This document shows, piece after piece, positions 1-12,351 of a stretch of DNA of 64,000 bases (positions are counted from its first letter, which is position 1; each line of letters begins with the position of its first letter). Origin of the DNA: Stictocephala bisonia. Lineage: Eukaryota; Arthropoda; Insecta; Hemiptera; Membracidae. The translations under genes and the position numbers were made by a program. Under the pieces are notes generated by a model that was not told where the DNA came from, searched no databases, and saw nothing but the letters and a program-made list of their open reading frames with translations. Location of the stretch: positions 1,285,177 to 1,349,176 of the forward strand of contig JAQJVL010000154.1 in the NCBI GenBank assembly GCA_035578905.1, given 5' to 3'.

Positions 1-75
1 ATTTCGGTGACCACGCTCATTTTCCTCAGACCAGAGGGATTTACAAAAGAATCTGTGTGCATAAAATATTCTGAC
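1..75. repeat. End fragment of the foldback-like repeat family
   Basis: The window opens inside the family module: TTTCGGTGA, CCACGCTCA and CCTCAGACCAGAGGGAT match copies A, B and C. The rest lies outside the window. Confidence 0.7.
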
Positions 76-1565
76 TAAGAACGGTTGGTAAGGAAAAGCC
101 ATTGAAGGGAAGAAATGCTTGTTACAGTTATTAGAATGTTGCAAAGTCACAGGTGTTGTTCATAACACGTATGGTTCAAAGTGGAAATACTTCAACCAAT
201 TGAATCATTTTACAGTAAATAGTCATACTGGTAAAATTACTGTAAATATTGCACAAGGAATAATTTAAGACAATTGCACAAGTGCATTATGAACAGTAGT
301 AAATATTAAAAACTTAACTTATAATGTTAATACTTTTTTATTACAAAATACAATGTAATCGCAAATCTTTTACGAATTAAATTGTGCCGATTTCATAGTA
401 ATTAATGTATAAATATTAATACTTCCATACTATAAAAAGTAAAGGCAATAGCTAAGTAAGAACGTTTCGAGACTCTTAAAAGAGAGAAAGACATTTCGAA
501 ACCCTCATAAAGCGTAAACCTTCTTTCCAAATAAATATTCAAATGATGATACGTGTTATAAAATTGTTACTATAATACAAAATATTTAAAATTCATAAAT
601 ATCATTTTTAAAAGAGGTTCTTTGCTATATTTTCAGTGAGCTACTTATTTCAAAAACATAACTCATTAAATTAAAAACAATTTTACATCCCCTACATTTA
701 TACAACGCAGTGTAATCTAGTAAATCAAATTTTATAAATGCTAGGAATGCTATGGTTAATTCTACGTAATTTAGTTAATCCGAGACTATTATGAAATAGT
801 GAAATAAACACTAAGGTACTATACAAGAAAGCATAGATGTATGATGTCCTTGGAATATTCCTCTTATAATAGTATACAATTGAACTTTGATACAAACTAC
901 GGAAGTCAACTATTGGCCAAACAAAGTTTCCGCCTTAGGGAAATCCAGGTCCAACAACCGTGACTCATGTTTGATTGAATGTCGCAGGATGTTAGAATGT
1001 TTCAGCAGCTCTCTGCTACTACCTGTGAACTGAAACTTATATTCACACTGGTAAATAATATCACAAGAAATAATTAATTGAAATAGATAAAGACAAATTG
1101 TAATTATTTATATGATACATACATGTTCACAGACACATTATTAATTTAAGGTAATAGTCGAATAAATATAAATAAATATGAATTGAGTGACAATGAGTAT
1201 GATGTTGCCGGAGATTGCCAAGTGTGTTTATTTTTTGACAAAGTTTTGCACAAGTGAAGTTGGAGGATCTGGAAGTAGTAGTATTTAAACAAATTTTTAG
1301 GTTTTTGATATTCATTCTATTACCACGAAAATGTCTTAGATCACAAAGCCCATCAGGAAATATAAATTGATTGGAACTTTCATCATTGCTTTAAAAAAGG
1401 TTGTTGTTGAAAATGCGGTATTTTCCCCTTAATATCATAGAGTATTAAAGTAATGATGGTTGAAAAACTACTAAGAACTAACTAAGAACTATTTTCCCCT
1501 AGTGACGCCATTTAATACTTATATGCTCAGTGATCAGGACAGCTTAGGATTCCGTGGAATTTTAC

Positions 1566-1740
1566 GTGTAGTCCGAACTATGTAGTATTGGTTTTATTCT
1601 TATTTAACTGACAGTTGTGATATACTTAGTTATCCCAACCATATCCATACCCTACCTACCACCCAACATGAACACACCAGACTTTCCAATAAATGTATTG
1701 CAATGGCAATCATTGACCGGACGCTTTGTCAGTGTAAGAG
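1566..1740 (+). repeat. Dispersed repeat RA, copy 1
   Basis: Shares GTCCGAACTATGTAGTATTGG, ACCACCCAACATG and the CACACCAGACTT block with 37116-37280 (same strand) and 43388-43560 (opposite strand). An 82-codon open frame here has no homology I recognise and is probably fortuitous. Confidence 0.6.
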
Positions 1741-2854
1741 GAGTCAGCACTACATCCTGTCACCTACAATCTCCACAATACTTTGTATCCCACGTAGTTC
1801 TGGGATCTTACTTAAATATTTATCTCCTCAATAATATTTCTTTGGGCTGTAACAATTACAAGTGAAATAGCAGCAGAAAATATGTAATCGCTGTTCCTTT
1901 GAAATAACTAATAGCAGAATAGATATTCCACATCCTAAGATATTACTTTTATATTTTTAGTTCTTTAAAAATGGTTTCAAAATATAATACTCCATTACAA
2001 GTACATATTTTTGTAAAAGTGGTGAAACTTTTTAGAAACATAAATTTCCCCGTATTTTGATTGGTTAAATGTTTGTTTTTCTGTTTATCCTAAACACATT
2101 TGTCTAAAATATGGCTAACAATTTCTTAACAAAACTCGATTTATCAATTATAAATATAATAATATAACATCTACTTTGGTAATTAATGCCGTTTAGTAAT
2201 TTAATACACACATTTTACTTTTCTTTCACATTACATTAACGTACTAAGTTTGTAAAGTTTCAAAACATTGTTGAGGTAGAATTTAAACAATTTAGCGTTT
2301 TATGCAAGTAAGCCCAATGAATGCTGAATGTAAAGACAAGTTTAGTCGGGTTGCGGCTAACGACCTTCATTCACAGGACCTGCCTGTGCAGCCTCATGGA
2401 TTTGCACTTACTATAGGTTATAATTGCTATTGCTAAGAGTGGGAAAGCTAGTACAGTTTTATTACCAAAATTGTATATGACGTCATGTTTTTAATGTGAT
2501 ATTTATAAAAGACAATCCAAAGATAAATTAGTATAGCTTAGTATAAATGATAATCTGGTCCATCATTCAGTACATCTGATCGAAATATTCCATTAAATTA
2601 TTTATGAACATTTTTATTATTTTAAAATAAATGAAACTAATGGATTATTTCACATCTATTCTTAAAATTTCCAAACGTTATCTCTGTAAGACTACTAATG
2701 TTTTAAACGGTAATACACGATCAACTGGCGAGTTTCGTTAGGCGTATCATCTAATTTACTTTGCGAGGATATTGCGAACAGTTCGTTTCAATTTGGTCAG
2801 ACCGTTGTGGCCTAGTGTAGAATGAGTGTTTGTACATTACATGCCACTTAACCT

Positions 2855-2956
2855 GTATATTCATAGTTACCTACTACCATAGTTATACTTGTACGTATAA
2901 GAACGTATATATTCATAGTTACCTACTACCATAGTTATACTTGTACGTCTAAGTAC
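2855..2956. repeat. Tandem duplication of about 50 bp
   Basis: Two adjacent copies of a 50-52-bp unit containing TCATAGTTACCTACTACCAT and AGTTATACTTGTACGT. Confidence 0.95.
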
Positions 2957-5931
2957 GTATACAGGTCTTACTGACGGCACATCACTTATAAATGTAGAAC
3001 TACCGGATGGCCTTTTTCACGTCAAGGTGATTTTATGACAGTATCTAATAACATTTATTTGTATAGTACTAGAGTAAAACTTGTCATTAAGTACATATTT
3101 TCCCAGAAATATGTAGACATGTGTTATTTCATAGCTGTTGGAATATGTAGTCTAATAGCCAAAATATTTAATTAATAACAAAGTATAAAATTATATTTAG
3201 AAATTTACTAATTGAAAGACAATGTTTTTAATTAAATATAAATTAAGAGAAATTTCCTTTTAAAATTAGATTCTTTTTACAACAAACGATATCATAATTT
3301 ACAATATTAAGTTTTCTAGTATTCATAGAATGGTAATGTCTTATCGAGCGAAGGACATTATTTTTCTGAACAAGATAAACAACAGTAGAATATTTGTAAG
3401 TGTACAGAGGATTATTATCTTATAGTTTTTGCAATTTCCATGTTTTTGCTACCTTGTATTTTACTATTTAAAATAAGGTAATCGTTATTAAGGTAAATAT
3501 ATTATATTTATTTACTTATTATTACTTATCAACAGGTCTTAGTAATAACAAACAATTTATTGACGCTACAAAAATTACACTTTATTAACACATTGTGAAC
3601 CATTATTTTAAACTGAAATATTTTAAATCAACAATGAAATTTAACTATCATTAAAATTAAATCAGTTTTGATAAAATATATAATTTATGTATTTAAACAA
3701 AATATTTCGTTCTCTTTAACTTTATAAAAACCAATAAAATGAAAACTAAAACAAATGAGTCGAAAAATATTACCTTTTGTAACGAAATATTACCTTCGTT
3801 TTAACTTGATTTTAGACGTTATTGTCTAATATTTATCAATTATTTTGGAATCTAAATTCAATATAGTTTTTTCTATCTCTATATCATCATGGTTTACATC
3901 TGGGTTTGTTTACTATATATGAAATCAACTGATAATTGTAATGTAAATTTACGATGTGAACATTCAATCAATTTGTAATACCACTTTAGCACTCTAGTTC
4001 ATTACACACTTGTTTCATTATGTAATTATGTTATTTGTTATGTTGTTTGAAGATATAACAAGAACTTAAGTGATACAAGACCTGGGATATTATTAAAATT
4101 CATTAAAATTTTTATTTCCTGACTAATATTTGTCAAGACCCATTATATCATAATGATGCAACGTAAATAGACCCAAAATATAAATGTGAAAAAAATCTCG
4201 ACTTCATAGTTTTGACACATCCATCATACATTGTTTTATTAGTGCAATCCCTTGATTGCTCTGTGGTTGCCTGAAAAACATGTTTGATGAGAAAATATTA
4301 TGTATCTTGTTCGTTTGCTTGTGTTTAGTGGCTAGTTATATTTTGAAATATTCTCTCTACCTCTGAAAATAATCTATAATAATTTGTTTTACTATTTATT
4401 ATAGCCTATTTGTATTTTTCTTTCCATTAAGAATAGTATATAAAAAGATTACTTTTAAATTTACAACATAATGATCTGTATTTAAAAAAAAATATATGAT
4501 CAAGAGAATGAATAATTAAGCCTACATATAGTATTTTAATTGATGGTTTGAACAAATATTTTATTTCAATTGTAATACTTGAATTGATAAAAACTAACTA
4601 CGATACTGGAATAATTCTTATATTTAATTGAAGAATTTTATTTATTCTATGAGTAAATAATATTATAAATACTACACACTTAATGTCTGAAATTCGGGAA
4701 GCATGGAAGTGCCTTTGACCAAATTATGGTTTTGAGAATAAAAGACGTATTTTGTTTTATGTGTGTTTTTATTGGAATTTAAAAAAGATAAAGATTTTTC
4801 ACATCCTAGTTACAAAATGTTGGTCATTAAAAAAATTCTATTCGTAAACATTTTACAAAACCTTCTGCAAAATTAGTGTTGTATCAGTTATAATTTTTAT
4901 TGGGCACAAGTTGGGTGGTAGCATTAGACAGTAGGCCTATATTTAATGTCGCTAAAAGTTTTTGTACATCTTTTGGAACCTTAAGTTTGTTTAGGGCCTG
5001 TCTATGATAGTTAAAAAAACATTAGTCCCTTAAACAAGTCTTTTGGTGTTGAAATTAAATGCCATAAAAATTGTGTGATTAAATATTATCTAGATTTGCC
5101 TCAAATTATTCTGTTTCGTTTCAGGTTTCACATACTTATACAGATCATATTCAGCTAATGCCACTGCCAATATACTTTGATGAAATGTAGATAGCCAATA
5201 TTAAATCCCAGAACTATAGTACAACAGTAGGTGTACGTGGTACAAGGCTCAACATGACTAAGGGGAGGATATGCAGTAGGGTGTAGGCTTGGGTTACAGC
5301 CTCCCCATCCTTAAATTGCTTCATTAGAATTTCAGAGAAACAAATAGTGCATATTACCGAATGTTGCTTTACCATAGTTAATAGTAACATGTTTTAATTG
5401 TTTGGATAACCGAATCAATCTTGCTTAGGCAATTAAATGTTGATTTTGTATATTTGAGTTTTTCCCACATTGTTTTCATTTTAAGCTTATATTCCAAGAC
5501 AGCATCACTTTTTAGATGTTATGTTAGCTTGAAAGTTTTAAGAGTAGCTTAAAACTGCAATGTAAGTCAGTTACCCCAAATATTGAGTTGAAATCTGAAC
5601 AATAGTTTAATATAGGTAACATACGACGAACGAAAGAATAGTGTATACGACAAAAAGAGGATTTTTTGGTAGGTTTTGTAGTCGTTAACGAATATTTAAT
5701 TTAACAAACTTGACTCATTAAACGGTTTTTCCGAAACTTCGTACGTTTAGATATAAATTTCTAAGATAAATCCTTGTTATTTTCAAGGTATTATACAGTC
5801 AAATTGTTCAGCCCACCTTCAACGACTACTAGTGTTACAAAATAATATAATAATATATTTTAAAATACAAATATAAATAAGATCTCTAAGGAAAAAAGTT
5901 TTAAAAAATAGTTAAAGATTGTCTTGTTTTA

Positions 5932-6114
5932 CCAGGTGAAGTTAGGGCTAAGGAGCCCTCTCTAACACTTAACCTGGGGACCAACGGCGTTACGTGACTT
6001 CCGAACCACGAGAGCGGCAGGGCAAAATCTATTAGTGGTCACATCGGGAAACGAACCCGAACCGGCAGCGTGGCAAACCAGCGCCTTAGCCCCTTATCTA
6101 CGGCCGCTCCTTGA
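5932..6114 (-). mobile_element. tRNA-derived SINE
   Basis: On the minus strand from about 6112: GGGGCTAAGGCGCTGG resembles a tRNA A box, and GGTTCGTTTCCC about 40 bp later fits the pol III B box. These are followed by CGGAAGTCACGTAACGCCG and TTGGTCCC, a central motif I associate with widespread insect SINEs, then GTTAGAGAGGGCTCC and a 3' part ending about 5932. The block is much more GC-rich than its flanks. I do not have a family name. Confidence 0.75.
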
Positions 6115-6122
6115 CTTAGTAT

Positions 6123-6146
6123 CCCTTGACGGAATTGAGTCAAGGG
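6123..6146. repeat. 8-bp hairpin next to the SINE
   Basis: CCCTTGAC, loop GGAATTGA, GTCAAGGG. It is a few bases outside the 5' end of the minus-strand SINE. Confidence 0.8.
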
Positions 6147-6149
6147 GTA

Positions 6150-9129
6150 CGAGTCATCTCTCATAAATTATCTAATTAGTCGACAGACTGAAAATATTGA
6201 GAGTTGTTGTAGAAGTTAATTTTTAAGTAAATACCCCTTTTTTAATAAGTATGTGATTACAAGTTAAGCCTTTAGGGTGGAGTCAAAAAAAATACAAATC
6301 AAAACTCCGGCTGTCTTGTGAACAAAGTATACATTGAGTAAGTTATGTCAAGAACACAATGTTGTTTCAGCATTAAAAGTGATTGTAACATTCGTACTAA
6401 AGTCCTTTGGATAAATCCTAAAAATTACCACGTTTTTGAGCCTAGGTTAGGGGCAACGCATATTTAAATCCTGGTCAAAACTGGAAGTATGTTTCGATGC
6501 CTTATACTCTACTCCCCCCTTTCCCCTCACTCAGCCTGGATAACTTCCCAACAGAGTTCTATAGTCTATAGAAAATGACAAAAGTAAGAGTATCGGCCAC
6601 TCATTTATGAACAAAATTAAATAAGGAAAAATTGACCCAACCACATATTTAATTTATAAGCATAAACTACACTCACGTTTTATAGTTAACAACAATACAT
6701 TTAATTACACTTAATAAGTTATATTCTATGACGTAGTATTCAGATTTTTATAAATTTTTACAAACAATTACAGTAATAAATAGTTTCTCCAGAAAACTAT
6801 TCTAGTAGTATGAAAGTAAAAATACATATTTAAACATTACTTCTTCTAGTAACTGACTTTATTCGCATATTTATAAACATGTTCTTTCATAAATTTAAAT
6901 TTCACTGTTGCTATTGTAAGTCATAATAACATCCAATGATTGATTACACTAAAGTTGCAGAAAGTAAGCGACAGCCCCCTTAGTTGATTAAATCCAAGCT
7001 TTGAGACTGATTGACGAACACATTAATTAACGTCAATGGCTCTAAGGTAGTTTCTTAATGACAATTATTGTGCTAAAAGGTTATTAATTTGTATACCGAG
7101 TGGAAAGTGCATATCTAAAGTATAAAATATTGTACACTTATAAAAATTAGCTAATAACATTTTTAACTGCTAAAAGACAACGTTACTTTTGTAAATTATT
7201 GTAAACAATTATCAACTATTTTTTACAATAAATAACCAATACATAATAAGACTATAACAGAAGTTGTTCTGTGTCAAAAATTATATAGAAACTGTCCAAA
7301 ACATTAAAGTCTTTAATAGAAATTCACATAAATCATATAATTGTTACATGAATAGAGTTAAGAAACCTGTCTAACATCTTTCATTAATAAAATCATCAAA
7401 CCTGTTAAGCCAATAAAACTTCTAAATCAAGAGATCTCCTTTTTCTATATGAGTTATGTGTTTTTAAATATAACTAAAAAGAACTACATTTCAGCTGTCA
7501 TGAAAAGTAGATTGTAAAATTAAACGTAGTTTTCTATTATGACATACTTTTAAATAGTACAAGTGGTTACATGCGTGTAATGTAACAATAATGTTTTGAC
7601 AGTTTAACAAAATCTTTCCAAATCCAACCTATGTTATTTGAAAAGGTGGTTCATATTACAGATAAACTCTTAATGAAACAATTAGAAAACAAGCATAATG
7701 AATATGAAACCTTGGCAGCTACTTACTTAATTAAGCTACTAAAGTAAGGGATAATTTGAATAATTGTATGGGATTTTCTATTACAATGGAGAAATTTATT
7801 TAGAGAAAAGGCATATTTTCATAAAACTATACTGATTTTAATGTAATTTGGAGGGAAGAGGTTTTACTTAAAGCTAACAAGGGAAATGGGCAAAATATTA
7901 CCTAAGATACTTTACTTGTAGTCTATATAAATTGTTTATAACGTATAGCGTAGGTAATGTTGTAAGTCAGAACTTGTGTTAATTTATAAATAACTCCTCT
8001 GATTATCCAATAAATAGCTTATTTCCTTTTAAACGTTGATCACTTAGTAATATGAAAATAGAAAGCAAAATAGACTCTAAAAATGGATTTCTTTCAAAAT
8101 AAAATAATTTCTTGATGAAAGTAATTTTATACATGGTTTTGTGATCAATCAAAGTCTACAGTTATGATTGGTTTGTTTTACGCTGTGTATTTATGTTATT
8201 TTCAAGTTGTGTCTATGAAACTAATTGGTTTGAGTTAATAGGCTGTGTTGAAACATCGGAATTTCAATACCCATTTTTCATGTTATGTAAAAGTTAAGAC
8301 ACATAAATACATAAGACTTACCAAATGTTATAATTTGTTTACTATGATGTCTGAATGGAAGTCAGTGTTGTGTTTGTGTGTGAGTAAAACAGTCATAAAC
8401 AGAAAATATCAAGAATTATAAAGACATAGCTTTGTTATAATATAATTACATATATTTATTTACATAGAGTAGCAAGACTAAGTATACAAAATACACCCAA
8501 CAAATATGTGAACCAAAATTAAAACCCTGTTTTATAAACAACAAATAAAAAAACCAGTTTTAAGTTTCCTAAATTGAACAGAATTCAGTCTGAGAACGTT
8601 TCTGAAAGTATTCTTGGCACATATCTGGTTTTCTACATTTCTTCCTTCACAACATTGTGAATATTTGAGCAATGAGGGCATCTTGCATTCTATCCTCGTT
8701 CTATAGACCCTTCGCTATATCAAGTATATTTTACGGAATAAGGATGTGTTATCGTATATATTTCCTATTTGTTTTACATACCTTTGAATTACAAAATGTG
8801 GGAGCATTGATACAATAAAATTAAGACAAATTTAAAATCTGTTAAAATGTTCCCCTATCAATAGCTATTTGTGAAGCAGGGTTAAATGTACAGTAAGTTT
8901 AGATACCTGATAGTTGAATTTCGTTAATTATTGTACGTAGCATTGCACGTGTGTCCATGTGTATTTATATTATATCCTATAATTTATTTAATATCTTCCT
9001 TACTAAAGATATTTATGTTATATTTTAAAAAATGCAATCGCCAGTGCAGATGGACCGGCGTGTATGAGTGAGAACTTTATTCAACGAGTTAAGTACCAAC
9101 CGTTTGCTCAGTTGGGAATCAATACTGCC
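6150..9129. other. AT-rich DNA without recognisable genes
   Basis: No open frame above about 60 codons, no RNA gene and no clear repeat seen. Confidence 0.7.
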
Positions 9130-9260
9130 TTACGTGTATGGTGGTGTGAGTGGTCATTACCACCGTACGTAGAAGGATGAGTGGGTGGGTCACCACCAAC
9201 GTAGTGTATAGGTAGGTGGAAGGATCATCACCACTGCATATGGGTGTGTGGTTGGGTAGG
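9130..9260. repeat. Degenerate tandem repeats rich in GGTGG/CCACC
   Basis: About three imperfect copies of a unit near 45-50 bp with alternating GTGGTG, TCACCACC and ACGTA motifs. Boundaries are approximate. Confidence 0.5.
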
Positions 9261-9589
9261 ATTAGGGATATAGTATTTGAAAAGGCTTCTCAAAAGTACT
9301 CTGATTTTTTGCGAACGGATCTCTTCACAATGACTGAGTTTTGTAAGACTCTCAATTTTTGGGATAAATCCTTGTAGGTCTACAACAAAAAACTACAAAA
9401 ACAAAGTCTTCAACAAAACAGGCAATATACCTAGACGGGATGAATTTAATAATTACTGCTCTAGCGTATTTAATAAGCTTATAGATGACGTTATAAATAA
9501 CTTTGGAGCATACAGTACCCACAGTACATGGGGATCAGTTTTTATAAATTGCTATGCTTAAAAAATCATTCACATAAAATAGCAGGTAA

Positions 9590-9940
9590 AGTGATAACCA
9601 TAGCTCACATTGTGCAGCAACTTGCTGGATCATCCAGGGAAGCCAACTTATAAGTCCTGTACACCACATCTTTGTCCCCGGTTTACTCCACAGCTCATAT
9701 TGTGATCCCGTGTGGCACATGAACGAAATGTTGATGTACACCTAACCAGGGTAATGAGGTCTATCGGCAGCTTCCTCAGTGCCTTCTCGTGCTGTGCAAC
9801 ATAGCTCCTCCGTACGTAACACGCCAAGAGGCATCTATAAGGGAGTTCATAAAGATCCCATCTAATCTGAATCTCCCCATTTTTTCCAGATATTCCAAAC
9901 GTCTAGAAACCCACTTCTTCTACTATCTTCCCAGTTAATC
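9590..9940 (+). pseudogene. Relic of the C-terminal part of a jockey-like ORF2
   Basis: Translation in shifting frames gives SSYCDPVWHMNE (about 9680-9720), VDVHLTRVMRSIG (from 9730) and LLVLCNIAPPYVTRQEA (about 9783-9835), ending LETHFFYYLPS and a stop at about 9937. The LLVLCNIAPP block also occurs in the relic at 45426-47876, so both belong to one family. At least two frameshifts. Short fragment only. Confidence 0.7.
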
Positions 9941-10323
9941 TGTAATGAATTGTTACTAGAAAACAGCTGAGAGTTAACTTGGGTTGAGTTAACTTGAGAG
10001 TCTGATGGCCGGAACAAGTAACTGGTATAAGACCCCTTGACTGATATTGGTGGAATGAAAACCTCAGAAGTGTGTTTTATTCAGTCGCTTTAGCAAAAGT
10101 TCAGTAAGATGCAAGCACTGGAAATATAAGTAGGAAATTACAATATCTAAACACAAACACAATAATAGTTGTTCACTTTCATACTATCTCACTTGGATTT
10201 TTTATCCAGTTTTAAATTTTCCATTTTCGTATTTTGGTAGATGGTATTGAAGCCCATACGATATGATTATTATACGTACTTGTACAGTATATAATTGGAT
10301 TTCAATCTTTGTTGGATTGGGAT

Positions 10324-10533
10324 TTAGCTTCCAGGATCAAAAGTAATTATTGTCTCTGACTGCGCATTTTTTTCTGCTTTTACTATGTCATCGTGTTGAG
10401 TTGTGAGAGCAATCTCATCTGCATGTATGAGTTTTCTCCCCTTTGTGGTGGCATTGTAAATACTGTACTGCCTATATAGTTTAGTATATCTATATTTGTT
10501 GTCTTCTTTAACACCGTACTTTTCAGCAACCAC
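10324..10533 (-). pseudogene. Relic of jockey-like reverse transcriptase palm
   Basis: The minus strand reads YSIYNATTKGRKLIHADEIA, then LTTQHDDIVKAEK. This lines up with VYTADIPIKKSRNFMYADDI, then ALAYQHKDFTATE, of the larger relic at 45.8-46.1 kb. The catalytic YADD has become HADE. It is oriented opposite to the relic at 9590-9940, so the two need not be one insertion. Confidence 0.65.
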
Positions 10534-11032
10534 AAATTTGATCGCATAACCTCATTGCTATACAAAACAACGTTTGATCCCTCAATATCTTTACTAGAAT
10601 AAAACAGCCAATGTGAGATAGTGGTGGAACTATATAACTTATTCTTAAGATATTAATGCAATACCTTGTAAATGTTCTAAAAAATTTAGATTAACTAGTT
10701 TTGAAAATTTACATTAAAAAAAGCGAATCAAACTAAAACTAAACCCCTATCTAAGAGTCTAATAATACTTGTTAAATCAAACCTTTATACTTTTATCGTT
10801 ACTAAAAATGTATTATTAATTAGCTCACGTTATATTTAATGCATTTAATAGTTAAATATATGGAAGGTTTATGAGTGGTTTAATTAAGTCAGATACGGTA
10901 GTCGACATGAAACACGTTCCAATGTTTTTATTTTTCAAATTGTAACGAGCCCATTTCAAAGAGCAAGTAGATGGATGACTAAAGCATGTGATTTCTTTGT
11001 ATATTTTTAAACCTTCTTTACAAATTAATGTA

Positions 11033-12351
11033 CAGGGTGTCCCTAAAATACGTTCCCAAACTTAAGGGTATGATTCCATGGGTCATAATAAAATAAAACG
11101 TTCCTATAAAGATTAGGTCTAGAACGATTATGTAAAAAAATTAATTCACAGTTAATTTTAACATGTATGAATGAATTTAGTGTTATAGTTTATTACGTCA
11201 CCTGTTTTTATTTTTTTATTTATGTTTTCTGTTACCTAGTTCAAATAAAAAATCAATATATTTTGAAAATAAACGTGAATTCACTGTTTTTTACATAATT
11301 TGTAATTTCAATACAATATTGAAATCGGATAGTATGACCAAAAAGTAATTCGGACATCAATAATTAAATAGTATGAATAATTAATGTATAATTGAGGTTT
11401 TGTTTTGTTACAACCTAAAGAAATGCAAAGTAACCTAATCCAAGCAATAAGTTTCAACAATCATTCCAACAACGGCTCAAGTGACCAGTGCCTGGCTAAT
11501 GTGCATCTACCTTGCATTGTTAAACTGCATGTTTCTAATTATTTTATGATAGTTTTTTAACAAACTAGGGCTATTGGATTTAGTAAAGTATTTATTCTCT
11601 TTAATATCTTGTAAATTTTCAATCAGACTGCTAGTTTTCGAGTAATTGTCAGCAAAAATATATAAATGGCCGGTATTTTATAAAATGAAAACCTATTTTA
11701 AAATTTGTATAACCTTTAAAATGTACATGATACTATTATTTTGTAAACCAAGTTTAACATCTGTAACTTTAGTAGTTCTTGAGTTAAAATACACAAATAG
11801 ACAGATAGTCGGACAAAAATCATAAAAGGGCATATGTTTATAAGAAATTTTTTTCTCATTTTGACCTAAGGCGCCGGTCGCCCATTAACTGAGCGAAGAT
11901 TACCTTAATTGAGCTAAAGCCCTCGAAGGGCCCCCAAAAACGTGCCTTAACTGAGCGAAGTCCAGTCCAGGTATATGCGAGTTGTCGGGACAAGGAATGT
12001 TCTTGTTTATCATCATCATATCCCACCCGCATACCAGAGGTGGACAACCACCTGGCTCCGGCACGCGCTACCCCGTTACCTAACCTAACCTAACCAAAAA
12101 TTGTTTGGGGAATTTTATTTTGTATATTTGTGTAAGATTCTATTATGTTTAAAAGTAGAATATGCTATGTGAATGTTCATAGTTAAAGAGGGCCGCCGGT
12201 TCGCTCAGTTAAGGCACGTCTCTGGGGGCTCCCTGGAGTGCTTCGCTCAGTTCAGGCACCCAGGCTACTTGACTCAGGTCACTTCGCTCAGTTAAGGCCC
12301 GACCAAGGCACCATATCGATATGTATGGAAACGTGTTTTAGAAACACTTTG
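11033..12351. mobile_element. Non-autonomous mariner-type element, copy 1, carrying a nested element
   Basis: The left terminus CAGGGTGTCCCTAAAATAC follows TA at 11031-11032. The right terminus GTGTTTTAGAAACACTTTG (to 12351) is a diverged inverted copy followed by TA. The interior to about 11866 matches copy 2 (for example TTTATAAGAA near the right end). It is longer than copy 2 because of the 443-bp insertion 11870-12312. No transposase is present. Confidence 0.75.
11870..12312. mobile_element. 443-bp inverted-repeat element nested in the mariner-type element
   Basis: The left end GGCGCCGGTCGCCCATTAAC and right end (reverse complement GGTGCCTTGGTCGGGCCTTA) are inverted repeats that continue into ACTGAGCGAAG. 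The TTAACTGAGCGAAG motif occurs twice forward (about 11890 and 11945) and three times inverted (about 12195, 12241 with one change, 12283). The centre holds CCTAACCTAACCTAACC (about 12077-12093). I see no clear target duplication. It is GC-rich with no coding capacity. Confidence 0.65.

Larger units (their letters stand above)
76..5931. other. AT-rich DNA without recognisable genes
   Basis: Apart from repeat RA copy 1 and the tandem duplication at 2855, I see only short open frames (at most 82 codons) without homology. A weak inverted pair (AAGGGGAGG near 5260 and CCTCCCC near 5310) is the only other structure noted. Confidence 0.7.

Noticed and set aside
1617..1865. 82-codon open frame in repeat RA copy 1
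   Set aside because: The first codon is not ATG, and the other RA copies do not keep the frame.
12073..12093. Telomere remnant from CCTAACCTAACC
   Set aside because: Only about four units, internal to a transposon-like element. A similar short run at 39118-39133 shows these occur at interstitial sites.
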